From Pelomonas paludis (GTDB lineage Bacteria; Pseudomonadota; Gammaproteobacteria; Burkholderiales; Burkholderiaceae_C): a DNA stretch of 64,000 bases. Shown piece by piece: positions 1 through 8,222 of this stretch. The DNA is taken from assembly GCF_039872745.1 (NCBI RefSeq), contig NZ_JBDPZD010000002.1, positions 496,001 through 560,000 of the forward strand. Direction: 5' to 3'. The notes below the pieces were generated by a model. That model worked only from the letters and a program-made list of their open reading frames with translations, made no database searches and had not been told where the DNA came from. Position numbers and translations under genes: made by a program. Each line of letters opens with the position of its first letter. Position 1 is the first letter of the stretch.

Positions 1-97
1 GCCCATCGCGCGCCAAAGAAGCAGGCGCGACATCACCCGGCACGGGCGAGTTCAAAGGCTCAGCCGCAGGGGCCGACAGGGGCGGGACAGGGTGCAC
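1..97 (-). CDS. 5' end of an unidentified gene running off the left edge (partial)
   Basis: From a GTG at 95-97 the minus strand stays open to the window edge (32 codons), giving a Pro/Ala-rich N-terminus that starts MHPVPPLSAPAAEP. An AATCTA on the plus strand (minus-strand TAGATT) lies so that transcription would begin at about the GTG, which would suit a leaderless message. The stretch is too short to assign a family. It is divergent from the DUF192 gene and would share the 35-bp gap with it. The call rests only on the open frame, the start and the -10-like hexamer, so it could be an artefact of high-GC sequence. Confidence 0.35.
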   Translation of the reverse strand, partial: MHPVPPLSAPAAEPLNSPVPGDVAPASLARDG

Positions 98-100
98 GCC

Positions 101-109
101 GATAATCTA
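101..109. promoter_or_regulatory. overlapping divergent -10-like hexamers
   Basis: GATAAT at 101-106 reads toward the DUF192 gene and TAGATT (minus strand, 109 to 104) reads toward the partial gene at the left edge. Both resemble sigma70 -10 elements. I see no convincing -35 box for either. Confidence 0.3.
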
Positions 110-131
110 AGCCAGCACGCCGCCCTTCGTC

Positions 132-596
132 ATGACCTGCATCAACCACCGCCTCCTCCGCCTGCTCGCCGGCTTCTGCCTGGCCGCACTGGCCGCCACC
201 ACCAGCCTGGCGCAGGACGCCCCACAGCGCCTGCGCAGCATCCCGCTGCAGGCCGGCATGCACGTGATCGAGGCCGAGCTGGCCCTGACGCCCGAACAGC
301 GCCAGATCGGCCTCATGCACCGCCGCGACATGCCGCTCAATCACGGCATGCTGTTCGTCTTCGAGTCGCCCCAGGTGCAGTGCTTCTGGATGAAGAACAC
401 CCTGCTGCCCCTGTCCATCGCCTTCATCGGCGACGACGGCGCCGTGGTCAACATCACCGACATGAAGCCCCTGGACGAGACCTCGCACTGCTCGCAAAAG
501 CCGGTGCGCTTCGTGCTCGAGATGAACCAGGGCTGGTTTGCCAAGAAGGGCATCAAGGCCGGCTTCAAGCTCAGCGGCGCGCCATGGCAGCGCTAA
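132..596 (+). CDS. DUF192 family exported protein
   Basis: This 154-aa protein begins with a signal peptide (Arg-containing start, hydrophobic core about 8-26, likely cleavage after SLAQ near residue 28). The DUF192 (COG1430) fold follows, with the family patterns EQRQIGLMHRRDM near residues 55-67 and CFWMKNTLLPLSIAFI near 84-99. The length fits the family. The mature protein should be periplasmic, and its biochemical function is unknown. ATG at 132 is the first start that gives a full signal peptide. Its promoter may be the GATAAT at 101-106. It stands alone on the plus strand and converges on the HPP gene, whose stop is 24 bp away. Confidence 0.85.
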   Translation: MTCINHRLLRLLAGFCLAALAATTSLAQDAPQRLRSIPLQAGMHVIEAELALTPEQRQIGLMHRRDMPLNHGMLFVFESPQVQCFWMKNTLLPLSIAFIGDDGAVVNITDMKPLDETSHCSQKPVRFVLEMNQGWFAKKGIKAGFKLSGAPWQR

Positions 597-620
597 TCCC
601 GCAGCGTTGATCAACAGGAC

Positions 621-1145
621 TTAGCCCCAGCCGCCCCAGTTGATGCTGGACGGCGAGGGCTCCAGCGGGTTCACCGGGTAGCGCGCCAGGCCGGGGTAGA
701 GCCGGCTCCACACCACGGCCACACCCAGCAGGCAGGCCAGGCCGAGCAGCACCGGGTCGAGCAAGGCCGACCAGGACGCATGCGCGTAGACCATGATGAC
801 CGGATTGGCCCCGGCCGGCGGGTGCACGGTGCGGGTCAGCAGCATCAGGCCCAGCGCCAGGCTCACCGCCACGGCGTAGGCCAGCAAAGAGCTGCCCAGC
901 CACTGTGCGCAGGCGATGCCGACCGAGGCCGTGAGCACATGGCCGCCAAGCAAGGCGCGTAGTTGTGCGGCGGGCGCCCGCGTGAGGCCGAACAGGAACA
1001 CCGTGCTGCCGCCCAGCGAGGCCAGCACAAAGGCGTGGTGCGGCGGCCCGACCACTGCCAGCGCCAGCCCGATGCCACAGGCCGCGCCCAGCACGCACCA
1101 GGCCCAGCGCACCAGTTGCTGCTCGTGCCAGCGAGGGCGGCTCAC
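621..1145 (-). CDS. HPP family integral membrane protein
   Basis: The 174-aa protein is almost entirely hydrophobic, with four or five predicted membrane helices. It carries the family-naming motif HPPAGANP at about residues 108-115, and LASLGGSTVFLFG near 41-53 is also typical. HPP proteins are bacterial and plant inner-membrane proteins; some have been linked to nitrite transport in chloroplasts and cyanobacteria, but the substrate here is unknown. I place the start at the GTG at 1143-1145, which overlaps the stop of the upstream VOC gene in GTGA, a sign of translational coupling. A longer reading upstream would run inside the VOC gene in another frame. It is the last gene of a probable operon with the two-component system and the VOC gene. 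Confidence 0.8.
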   Translation of the reverse strand: MSRPRWHEQQLVRWAWCVLGAACGIGLALAVVGPPHHAFVLASLGGSTVFLFGLTRAPAAQLRALLGGHVLTASVGIACAQWLGSSLLAYAVAVSLALGLMLLTRTVHPPAGANPVIMVYAHASWSALLDPVLLGLACLLGVAVVWSRLYPGLARYPVNPLEPSPSSINWGGWG

Positions 1146-1645
1146 AGCACCTCCGACGGGTTCACCCGGTCCACCACCAGGCGGTGCTCGGCGTCGAACA
1201 CCCAGGCGTCTTCGTAGTCCACCTCGAAGAGATGGCCATCGGGGTCGGCAAAGTAGCCGGCGATGCCCCAACGCGTGCGCGTCGCGGGCTTGACGATGCG
1301 CCCACCGGCCGCCACCGCCTGAGCCAGGATGGCGGGCACCTCCTCGGGCCGGCGTGCCAGGTGAATCAGGGCCATGCCCGCGTACGTAGCGCTCGCTGGC
1401 ACCTCCAGCCCTGCGTCTTGCGCCAGCGCGGTGCGCGAGATCAGGCACAGGGCCTGGCCGCCCAGGTCGAACTTGGCGAAGCCCTCGTTGCCGGTGGCGG
1501 ACTTGCGCCAGCCCAGCGCCTCATAAAAGCGGGTCGAGCGTGCGACGTCCTGCACGCCGAGCAGGATCAGGTGCAGGCGCTGGCTGGGGGGCAGCGCCAG
1601 GGCGGGGTCAGACGCAAAGACATGGCCTACGGGGGTCTTGAGCAT
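1142..1645 (-). CDS. VOC (glyoxalase/bleomycin-resistance) family protein
   Basis: This 167-aa protein has the paired beta-alpha-beta-beta-beta units of the vicinal oxygen chelate fold. LHLILLGVQDVARSTRFYEA near residues 23-42 opens the first module, and WGIAGYFADPDGHLFEVDYE near the end closes the second. Members are metal-dependent lyases, isomerases or dioxygenases, or metal-free binding proteins, and no substrate can be inferred here. The chosen ATG at 1645 gives MLKTPVGHVF; a longer frame back to 1726 overlaps the kinase gene and looks unnatural. The gene starts 37 bp after the kinase stop and its stop overlaps the HPP start, so it is probably part of the same operon. Confidence 0.8.
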   Translation of the reverse strand: MLKTPVGHVFASDPALALPPSQRLHLILLGVQDVARSTRFYEALGWRKSATGNEGFAKFDLGGQALCLISRTALAQDAGLEVPASATYAGMALIHLARRPEEVPAILAQAVAAGGRIVKPATRTRWGIAGYFADPDGHLFEVDYEDAWVFDAEHRLVVDRVNPSEVL

Positions 1646-1682
1646 GGACGAAACGAAGCGAGCAGGGGTCAAGAAAGAGGGA

Positions 1683-3083
1683 TCAGGCCTCAGCGGCCGG
1701 CAGCAGCCATTCGACCCGGAAGCCATCGACCTCGGGCCGCGACCTCAAGACCCAATGGCCACCCAGGCGGGTGATGATCTCGTAAGCAATTGCGAGGCCA
1801 AGGCCGCTGCCGCCGGCCTCGCGCACGTCGGCGCGCTGGCCGCGCCAGAAGGGCTCGATCAGGCGCGGCAGGTCCTCAGGCGGCACGCCGGCGCCGTTGT
1901 CTTCGATCTCGATGCGCACATGCCCCTCTGGCGTGCTGCTTGCGCGCAGCACGATGTGCGGCCCACCGTAGCGCAGCGCGTTGTCCAGCACATTGCTCAG
2001 CGCCTCGCCGAGCCAGAAGGCATGGGCCCGCACGCGCAAGCCTGGTGCAGGGGCTTGCAGCTCCAGCTCACGGCCGGCGCGGGCCGCGCGCACGGCGGCA
2101 GGCTCGGCGGCCTGGCGCAGCAGCACGGCCACATCCAGGGCCTCCACCTCGGTCTCCACGCCCAGCGCGCCTTGGGTGCGCACCAGGCTGAGCAGCTGGC
2201 CGATCAAGCGGCTCAGCCGCTCGCCCGACGAGGACAGGGCCTGCACCAGCGGGGCCAGATTGGCGTCAAGCGGCAACTCCTGCGCCAGCTCCTGGATCAG
2301 CACGCGCAGCCCGGCCACGGGCGTACGCAACTGGTGGGCAGCGTCCGCCACAAAGCGCTGCTGCAGGCTCACTGACTGCTGCACATCGGCCAGCAGCGAA
2401 TTGATGCGCTCGATCAGCGGCACCACCTCGGCGGGCACGCCTTCCACCGGCAAGGCGCGCAGGTCAGAGGGCGCGCGGCGCGCCACTTCGCTGGCGGTCT
2501 CGCGCAGCGGCGCCAGGCCACGGCGAATGCCCCAGGCCAGCAGGCCGGTAGTCAGCAAGGCAATCGCCAACGTCGGCATGGCCATTGCCAGCGCCACGTC
2601 GCGCAGCAGGCGCTGGCGGCGGTGACGCGTCTCGACGACGACGATGGACACGCTGCGGTCCAGCATCGGCGAGCTGAGCGAAAAGATGGCACCGCGCACC
2701 GCCTCACCCTCGAACTCGGCGTCAAACACCTGCGGGCTGGCAAAGCTGGTGTCGCGCCGGTCGGGCAAGGGCACATGGGCATCGCCTGCGATGGCGCGGC
2801 CGCTCTCGTCCACCACGACGAAGGCATTGCGCACAGCGTTGTCCCAGGTGAGCAGCTCCAGCGCCTGACGGCTGACGTCGAGCAAGGGGCCGCGATCGGT
2901 CCAGACGATCTTGGCCGCCAAGGCCGAAGCTTCGTCCTGCAACCCACGATCAAAGGCGATGTTGGCGCTGGCCGTGGCCAGCCAGTAAGCGCCAGCAGCG
3001 GCCGCCGTGAGCCCGAGCAGCCAGATCCAGCGCAGCGGCGCCAGCAGCTGGCTACGCAGGCTGCGATTGCGCGGCGGGGGCAT
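1683..3083 (-). CDS. sensor histidine kinase (TctE/QseC-like)
   Basis: This 466-aa inner-membrane kinase has helices at about 17-38 and 164-184 flanking a periplasmic domain of some 120 residues. HAMP-like and dimerisation regions follow, with the phosphoacceptor His250 in FVADAAHQLRTP. The ATPase motifs are NVLDNALRYG (N box), DNGAGVPPED (G1) and GSGLGLAI (G2). The periplasmic domain and HxxRTP context resemble the TctE family of tricarboxylate sensors, but the ligand is not predictable. Its ATG overlaps the 3' end of the response-regulator gene by 32 bp. The kinase should phosphorylate that regulator, and the VOC and HPP genes downstream may be in the same regulon. Confidence 0.9.
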   Translation of the reverse strand: MPPPRNRSLRSQLLAPLRWIWLLGLTAAAAGAYWLATASANIAFDRGLQDEASALAAKIVWTDRGPLLDVSRQALELLTWDNAVRNAFVVVDESGRAIAGDAHVPLPDRRDTSFASPQVFDAEFEGEAVRGAIFSLSSPMLDRSVSIVVVETRHRRQRLLRDVALAMAMPTLAIALLTTGLLAWGIRRGLAPLRETASEVARRAPSDLRALPVEGVPAEVVPLIERINSLLADVQQSVSLQQRFVADAAHQLRTPVAGLRVLIQELAQELPLDANLAPLVQALSSSGERLSRLIGQLLSLVRTQGALGVETEVEALDVAVLLRQAAEPAAVRAARAGRELELQAPAPGLRVRAHAFWLGEALSNVLDNALRYGGPHIVLRASSTPEGHVRIEIEDNGAGVPPEDLPRLIEPFWRGQRADVREAGGSGLGLAIAYEIITRLGGHWVLRSRPEVDGFRVEWLLPAAEA

Positions 3084-3744
3084 CGAGTTCCATCACATAG
3101 CCAAAGCCGCGCACGGTGCGGATGGCCAGCCCGCAAGGCGCCAGGCGCTTGCGCAAGCGGTGCACATAGACCTCGACCGAGTTCTCGCTGAAGTCCGACT
3201 CCCAGCTGGAGAGCTTGGCGACGATGGCCTCCTTGTTGAGCACGCGGCCGGCACGCTGCATCAGCATCTCGGTCAGCGCGAACTCGCGCGGGCTCAGGTA
3301 GAAGGGCTCGTCATCCAGGAAGAGCTCGCGGTGCGCCAGGTCCATGCGCAGGCGACCGAGGCGCAGGGTCTCGGAGGTGCGCCCTTCCGAGCGCCGCTTG
3401 AGGGCCCGCAGGCGCGCGGCCAGCTCGGGCGGGTCAAAGGGTTTGACGAGGTAGTCGTCGGCCCCGGCATCGAGGCCCGCCACGCGGTCGTGCGAGGTGT
3501 CGCGCGCGGTCAGCACCAGCACGGGCTGGGCAGCGCCCTGGCTGCGCCACTCGCGCAGCACGGTCATCCCATCGGCGCCGGGCAGGCCGAGGTCGAGCAC
3601 GCAGACGTCGTACTGCTCGACCAGCCCCTTGGCCATGGCTTGGCGGCCATCGGCCAGCCGGTCCACCTGCCAGCCTTGGCGCTCCAGATTGCGCGTCAGG
3701 CCCAGGGCCAGGGCTTCGTCGTCTTCAACGAGGAGGATGCGCAT
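3052..3744 (-). CDS. OmpR-family response regulator (TctD-like)
   Basis: This 230-aa regulator has an N-terminal receiver domain with acidic pocket EDD at 7-9, phosphoacceptor Asp51 in VLDLGLPGADG and the conserved Lys in DDYLVKPF. A winged-helix DNA-binding domain follows, recognisable from LSPREFALTEMLMQ and SVEVYVHRLRKRL and ending at VRGFGYVM. The start is the ATG at 3744, giving MRILLVEDDE; the open frame continues 27 codons upstream, but that part lies over the sodB terminator. The gene is first in the operon with the histidine kinase it overlaps. Confidence 0.9.
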   Translation of the reverse strand: MRILLVEDDEALALGLTRNLERQGWQVDRLADGRQAMAKGLVEQYDVCVLDLGLPGADGMTVLREWRSQGAAQPVLVLTARDTSHDRVAGLDAGADDYLVKPFDPPELAARLRALKRRSEGRTSETLRLGRLRMDLAHRELFLDDEPFYLSPREFALTEMLMQRAGRVLNKEAIVAKLSSWESDFSENSVEVYVHRLRKRLAPCGLAIRTVRGFGYVMELDAPAAQSQPA

Positions 3745-3759
3745 AGGGGGCTTGAATGC

Positions 3760-3784
3760 AAAAAGGGCCGGCAAGTGCCGGCCC
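3760..3784 (-). terminator. Rho-independent terminator after sodB
   Basis: GGGCCGGC (3765-3772) pairs perfectly with GCCGGCCC (3777-3784) around an AAGT loop. Read on the minus strand the stem is followed by five T residues (plus-strand A 3760-3764). It ends the sodB transcript 19 bp after its stop and separates it from the two-component operon. Confidence 0.85.
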
Positions 3785-3802
3785 TCTTCAGGATGCCACT
3801 GT

Positions 3803-4384
3803 TCAGGCGAAGTTGGCTTCGGCAAAGCCCCAGTTCACCAGGTTCGACAGGAAGGTCTCGACGAACTTGGGACGCAGGTTGCGGTAGTCGATGTAGTAGG
3901 CGTGCTCCCAGACGTCGACGGTCAGCAGGGCCTTGTCGGCGGTGGTCAGCGGGGTGCCAGCGGCGCCGGTGTTGACGATGTCGACCGAGCCGTCGGCCTT
4001 CTTGACCAGCCAGGTCCAGCCGGAGCCGAAGTTGCCGACGGCGCTCTTGACGAAGGCTTCCTTGAAGGCGGCGTAGCTGCCCCACTTGGCGTTGATGGCT
4101 GCGGCCAGCGCGCCGCTGGGCTCACCGCCGCCGTTCGGCTTCATGCAGTTCCAGAAGAAGGTGTGGTTCCAGATCTGGGCGGCGTTGTTGTAGATGCCAC
4201 CGCTGGAAGTCTTGACGATCTCTTCGAGCGTCTTGGACTCGAACTCGGTGCCCTTTTGCAGGTTGTTGAGGTTGACCACATAGGCGTTGTGGTGCTTGCC
4301 GTGGTGGAACTCCAGCGTTTCCTTGCTGTAGTGAGGCGCCAGGGCGTCAATGGCGAAGGGCAGCGGCGGCAGGGTGTGTTCCAT
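3803..4384 (-). CDS. sodB: iron superoxide dismutase
   Basis: This 193-aa cytoplasmic enzyme converts superoxide to hydrogen peroxide and oxygen. All four metal ligands are present: His27 (HHGKHH), His74 (IWNHTFFWN), Asp157 and His161 (DVWEHAYYIDY). The sequence matches the Fe-type rather than the Mn-type, with the early AAQIWNHTFFW and GSGWTWLV patterns, although metal choice is not certain from sequence. Length is normal. The gene is monocistronic, with a minus-strand TACAAT hexamer at 4454-4459 as a possible -10 box and a strong terminator downstream. Confidence 0.95.
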   Translation of the reverse strand: MEHTLPPLPFAIDALAPHYSKETLEFHHGKHHNAYVVNLNNLQKGTEFESKTLEEIVKTSSGGIYNNAAQIWNHTFFWNCMKPNGGGEPSGALAAAINAKWGSYAAFKEAFVKSAVGNFGSGWTWLVKKADGSVDIVNTGAAGTPLTTADKALLTVDVWEHAYYIDYRNLRPKFVETFLSNLVNWGFAEANFA

Positions 4385-4498
4385 GGGGATTCCGTAGTGA
4401 GGGGAGTGGTTCAGAACAAAGGCAGGCCAGGAGCTCGGCCGGGATCGGAAAAGATTGTAGGCAGGCCACCGTGTCGCCCAGAGGCAAAGGCCATGGCG

Positions 4499-5785
4499 CT
4501 AGCGGGTCTTGCGGACTTCCAGTTCGGCGGCGCCATCGGCCAGCCGCGCCTCCACCGCCTGGCCGATGCGCAGCCGCGCGACCGAGGTGATGGGCTGGCC
4601 GCCCTCGTCCTGCAGCCAGGCATAGCCCCGCGCGAGCACGTGCTGGGGGTCCAGCGCACCAAGTCGCGCGGCCACGGTGTCCAGCCGCGCCTGCTGGCGC
4701 TGCAGCCACCGGGCCAGGGCTTGCTCGCGGCGCTCGGCCAGGCGCGTCAGCTTCTGCGTCTCCAGCTCCAGCCGCCGCGCCGGGGCGGCGCGGGTGCGCT
4801 GGGCCAGCAGGGCCAGCAGGCGGCCCTGGCGGCTGACGAGTTCGCTGGGCCGGGCCAGCTTGAGGGCGAGGCGGTCCAGGCGCTGCGCATGCCCATCCAG
4901 CCGCGCCGCGCTGCGCAGCTGCAGCAGTCGGCCCAGCGTGTGCAGGCAATCCAGGCAGTCAGCCCGCGCGGGCGCGGCCAGCTCGGCAGCGGCCGTGGGC
5001 GTGGGGGCGCGCAGGTCAGCGGCCAGGTCGGCCAGGGTGATGTCGGTCTCGTGGCCGACGCCGCAGACGATGGGCAGGGCCGAGCCCGCCACCGCGCGCA
5101 CCACACGCTCGTCGTTGAAGGCCCAGAGGTCTTCCAACGACCCGCCGCCACGCACCAGCAGCAGCAGGTCCACCTCCTGGCGGGCGTTGGCCTGCTCCAG
5201 CGCCGCAACGAGGGCACGTGGCGCCTCGCTGCCCTGCACCAGGCTGGGGTAAACGACCACGGCCACCTGCGGCGCACGGCGCGCCAATGCGGTCAACACG
5301 TCGTGCAAGGCCGCCGCGCCGAGCGAAGTGACGATGCCGATGCGTGTCGGGAAGCTGGGCAGCGGGCGCTTGCGCTCGCGCGCGAAGAGCCCTGCGGCTT
5401 CGAGCCGCTCGCGCAGGCGCAGGAACTGCTCGTAGAGGCTGCCCGCGCCGGCCAGGCGCATGGCCTCGGCCACGAACTGCAGCTCGCCGCGGGGCTCGTA
5501 GACGGCGAGACGGCCCCGCATCTCAACGCGCATGCCGTCGCCGGGTTCGAAGTCGAGCAGCCCGGCCGCGCGCCGGAACATCGCGCCGCGCAGCGAGGCG
5601 GCCAGGCCGTCGGCGTCCTTGAGGCTGAAGTAGCAATGGCCGCTGGCCGCGCGCGTGAAGCCGGACAACTCGCCCGACACCGTCACCGCGCCAAATCGGG
5701 CGCTCAGGCTCTCCGTCAGCGCCGCGAGCAGGCCCGCGACACCCCAGACGCGACGGCCTGATGCGGCTTCGCGCGGCTCAATCAC
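4499..5785 (-). CDS. xseA: exodeoxyribonuclease VII large subunit
   Basis: XseA is the catalytic subunit of exonuclease VII, which degrades single-stranded DNA in repair. The N-terminal OB-fold starts at RRVWGVAGLL and contains ASGHCYFSLKD. The catalytic domain has FPTRIGIVTSLGAAALHD, LLLLVRGGGSLEDLWAFN and VCGVGHETDITLADLAAD, all strongly conserved. A coiled-coil-rich C-terminus follows. The GTG at 5785 gives a 428-aa protein of usual length. A TTG at 5833 would add 16 residues, and neither start has a clear ribosome binding site. The small subunit gene xseB is not nearby. It is divergent from the ExbB gene across a gap of about 335 bp. Confidence 0.93.
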   Translation of the reverse strand: MIEPREAASGRRVWGVAGLLAALTESLSARFGAVTVSGELSGFTRAASGHCYFSLKDADGLAASLRGAMFRRAAGLLDFEPGDGMRVEMRGRLAVYEPRGELQFVAEAMRLAGAGSLYEQFLRLRERLEAAGLFARERKRPLPSFPTRIGIVTSLGAAALHDVLTALARRAPQVAVVVYPSLVQGSEAPRALVAALEQANARQEVDLLLLVRGGGSLEDLWAFNDERVVRAVAGSALPIVCGVGHETDITLADLAADLRAPTPTAAAELAAPARADCLDCLHTLGRLLQLRSAARLDGHAQRLDRLALKLARPSELVSRQGRLLALLAQRTRAAPARRLELETQKLTRLAERREQALARWLQRQQARLDTVAARLGALDPQHVLARGYAWLQDEGGQPITSVARLRIGQAVEARLADGAAELEVRKTR

Positions 5786-6120
5786 GCTGCAGCCCAATAC
5801 TGGCGCGGGGTCGGAACTCCACAACCGCGCCAATGCTGGGCTGGCGGGCCGCCCAGCCCTTCACGAAGCCGTCACGAAGCGCTAAGACCTTGTTCTGCAA
5901 GTCCAAATCCACTGCTTAAAGTTGAGGCAAATTGTTCAAGGCCTTGATTTTGCGCGGCCCGCACGGTCCCAGACCGGGCTTGCCCACAAAGTTGTCCACA
6001 GGCGCAGTGGATTGTCAGCACTCGAAACCGGCGCCGAGGATTGATGGCGGCGGTACGCCCTGCCGCCATAATGCCCCGCGGCTCGCCCCTGAGCCGGTTC
6101 ATCTTTGAGCGGGGAAAGCT
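5786..6120. other. divergent intergenic region xseA / exbB
   Basis: No convincing gene lies here. The stretch around 5885-5965 is AT-richer than its surroundings. A CATAAT at 6067-6072 could serve as a -10 box for the exbB operon, but the nearest TTGATG (6041-6046) is 20 bp away, which is long for a sigma70 spacer. A single DnaA-box-like TTGTCCACA at 5992-6000 is isolated. Confidence 0.4.
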
Positions 6121-6741
6121 TTGTTCTCGATCATTCAAGCCGCTGGTTGGCCGATCTGGCCTTTGCTTCTGTGTTCGGTCATTGCGCTGGCATTGATCAT
6201 CGAGCGACTCTCCTCACTGCGCGCGCGCCGCGTGGCGCCGAACGGCCTGCTGGACGACGTGCTTGGCGTGACGCAAAAGCAGTTGCCTGCCGCCGATGTG
6301 GTGGACCGGCTGGAAGAGTCGTCGCTGCTGGGCAGCGTGCTGGCCGCCGGCCTGCGCGCGGTGAGCCATGACACCAAGCTCCCCGAAGAAAAGCTGCGCC
6401 AGGTGTTCGAGTTTGCGGGCCGCCGCGCCGTGCACCAACTCGAGCGCTACCTGAACACCCTGGGCACCATCGCCACGGCCGCCCCGCTGCTGGGCCTGCT
6501 GGGCACGGTGGTCGGGATGATCGAGATCTTCGGCAGCCAGACCCCCGGCAGCGGCAACCCCGCGCAACTGGCGCATGGCATCTCGGTGGCGCTCTACAAC
6601 ACCGCCTTCGGCCTGATGGTGGCGATCCCATCGCTGATGTTCCACCGCTACTTCAAGGGCCGCATCGAGGCCTATGTGCTGGAGCTGGAAGCGGGTGCCG
6701 ACCGCCTGCTGAGCCAGCTCAAGCGCTTCACCGCTCACTGA
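6121..6741 (+). CDS. exbB: MotA/TolQ/ExbB proton channel family protein
   Basis: This 206-aa inner-membrane protein has a first helix at about 11-28 and two further helices around LNTLGTIATAAPLLGLLGTV and the YNTAFGLMVAIPSLMF segment, the layout of ExbB/TolQ. Such proteins form a pentameric channel that uses the proton gradient with an ExbD/TolR partner, here encoded 10 bp downstream. I take the TTG at 6121 as the start (preceded by GGGGAA), since no ATG fits. The pair is the first part of a run continuing into lpxK, trm112, kdsB and adk. It could serve a Tol-like or Ton-like system; no tolA, tolB or pal gene is in view. Confidence 0.85.
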   Translation: MFSIIQAAGWPIWPLLLCSVIALALIIERLSSLRARRVAPNGLLDDVLGVTQKQLPAADVVDRLEESSLLGSVLAAGLRAVSHDTKLPEEKLRQVFEFAGRRAVHQLERYLNTLGTIATAAPLLGLLGTVVGMIEIFGSQTPGSGNPAQLAHGISVALYNTAFGLMVAIPSLMFHRYFKGRIEAYVLELEAGADRLLSQLKRFTAH

Positions 6742-6751
6742 AGGCTGGGCC

Positions 6752-7168
6752 ATGCGCTTTCGCCGCCCCAACACCGAGCCGCCGGAGATCAACCTGATCC
6801 CCTTCATCGACGTGCTGCTGGTGATCCTGATCTTCCTGATGCTGTCGACGACCTACTCCAAGTTCACCGAGCTGCAGATCACCCTGCCCTCGGCCGACGC
6901 CGAGAAGCTCAAGGACCGGCCGCAGGAGATCATCGTCAGCGTGGCGGCCGATGGGCGCTATGTGATCAACCGCCAGCCGGTGGAAGGCCGCACGGTCGAA
7001 TCGCTGGCGCTGGCGCTGCGCGACGCCGCCCAGGGGCGCAATGACGCGTCGCTGATCATTTCCGCCGACGCTGCGGCCGCGCACCAGTCCGTCATCCACG
7101 TGATGGAGGCCGCGCGTCGCGAGGGCCTCTCGCGTGTCACCTTCGCCGCGCAGACAGACGCTCGCTGA
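6752..7168 (+). CDS. exbD: ExbD/TolR family biopolymer transport protein
   Basis: This 138-aa protein has a short cytoplasmic tail, then one membrane helix starting EINLIPFIDVLLVILIFLM. The Asp in PFIDVLLV is the proton-carrying residue conserved in ExbD/TolR. The C-terminal periplasmic domain (about 45-138) follows. It pairs with the ExbB-like channel 10 bp upstream. The last 35 bp overlap the GTG start of lpxK in another frame, so the genes are likely translationally coupled. Confidence 0.88.
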   Translation: MRFRRPNTEPPEINLIPFIDVLLVILIFLMLSTTYSKFTELQITLPSADAEKLKDRPQEIIVSVAADGRYVINRQPVEGRTVESLALALRDAAQGRNDASLIISADAAAAHQSVIHVMEAARREGLSRVTFAAQTDAR

Positions 7169-8222
7169 GGCGCTGTCGGCCCGGCTGCAGGCCGAATGGC
7201 TGACCGGCGGGCCGCTCTCGACGCTGCTGCTGCCGCTGAGCCTCGTCTATGGCCTGGTGGCCAGGCTGCGCGCACGCCTGCTGCAACCTGCAGAGTTGCC
7301 GGTGCCCGTGATCGTGGTGGGCAACTGGATCGTCGGCGGCGCCGGCAAGACGCCGACGCTGCTCGCGCTGCTGGAGCACCTCAAGGCGCGTGGCCTGCGG
7401 GTCGGCGTGGTGTCGCGCGGCTACCGACGCGAGGGCGATGGCGTCGAGCTGCTCGGCCCCAGCTCCACGGCCCAAAATGCTGGCGACGAGCCCCTGCTGG
7501 TGCACCTGCGTGGTCGCGTGCCAGTGGCCGTGGGCCGTGACCGCGTGGCCGCCGCCCGGGCCCTGCTGGCCGCCCACCCCGAGATCCAGCTCATCGTGAG
7601 CGACGACGGCCTGCAGCACCTGCGGCTGCCGCGCGCCTTGAGCGTGCTGGTGTTTGACGAGCGCGGCGTTGGCAATGGCCGCCTGTTGCCCGCCGGGCCG
7701 CTGCGCCAGGCGCCACGCTGGGCGCCCGCGCCGGACGAGATCGTGATCTACAACGCCGCGCGCCCAAGCACCCGCCGCGCCGGCCATCTGGGCCGGCGCC
7801 GGCTGCGTGGGGCGGTGCGCCTGCAGGACTGGTGGGCCGGCCGGCCGGCCGAGGCTGCGAGCCTGGTCGCGCTGCGCCAGGGCGTCTGGACGGCCGTGGC
7901 CGGCGTGGCCCGGCCGCAGCGCTTCTTCGACATGCTGAGCGACCTGGGCCTGCACTTCGAGCCCCTGCCGCAGCCTGACCATGCCAGTTATGCCGAGCTG
8001 CCTTGGCCGGCCAGCGCCCAAGGCGTGCTGCTGACCGAGAAGGACGCGGTGAAGATCCGGCCCGAGCGCGTGGGCGCCCTGCCCGTCTGGGTGCTGCCGC
8101 TAGACTTTGAGCCCGGGCCGGAGTTCCTGGCTGAACTCGACACCCACCTGAACCGATTGCTGCCCCATGGATCCACGCCTGATCGAACTGCTGGTCTGCC
8201 CCCTGTGCAAGGGCCCGCTTGA
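7134..8222 (+). CDS. lpxK: tetraacyldisaccharide 4'-kinase
   Basis: LpxK phosphorylates the 4' position of the lipid A disaccharide at the inner membrane, the sixth step of lipid A synthesis. The 362-aa protein has the N-terminal membrane-associating segment (about 22-46) and an atypical Walker A loop GGAGKTP at 68-74. RGYRREGDGVELL, GRDRVAAARAL and SDDGLQHLRL are also typical of the family. The GTG at 7134 lies inside the exbD 3' end. The last 56 bp overlap the Trm112-like gene, an unusually long overlap. Neighbouring kdsB (KDO activation) fits the same lipopolysaccharide pathway. Confidence 0.93.
   Translation: MSPSPRRQTLAEALSARLQAEWLTGGPLSTLLLPLSLVYGLVARLRARLLQPAELPVPVIVVGNWIVGGAGKTPTLLALLEHLKARGLRVGVVSRGYRREGDGVELLGPSSTAQNAGDEPLLVHLRGRVPVAVGRDRVAAARALLAAHPEIQLIVSDDGLQHLRLPRALSVLVFDERGVGNGRLLPAGPLRQAPRWAPAPDEIVIYNAARPSTRRAGHLGRRRLRGAVRLQDWWAGRPAEAASLVALRQGVWTAVAGVARPQRFFDMLSDLGLHFEPLPQPDHASYAELPWPASAQGVLLTEKDAVKIRPERVGALPVWVLPLDFEPGPEFLAELDTHLNRLLPHGSTPDRTAGLPPVQGPA

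Noticed and set aside
60..614. 184-codon minus-strand frame opposite the DUF192 gene
   Set aside because: It is a shadow of the DUF192 gene caused by high GC at third positions; the plus-strand protein has a signal peptide and conserved motifs.
5992..6000. DnaA-box-like TTGTCCACA
   Set aside because: A single 9-mer with no cluster, no dnaA/dnaN nearby and no AT-rich unwinding region, so not a replication origin.
5872..6138. 88-codon minus-strand frame in the xseA/exbB gap
   Set aside because: No start signal, no recognisable domain, and it crosses the likely exbB promoter.
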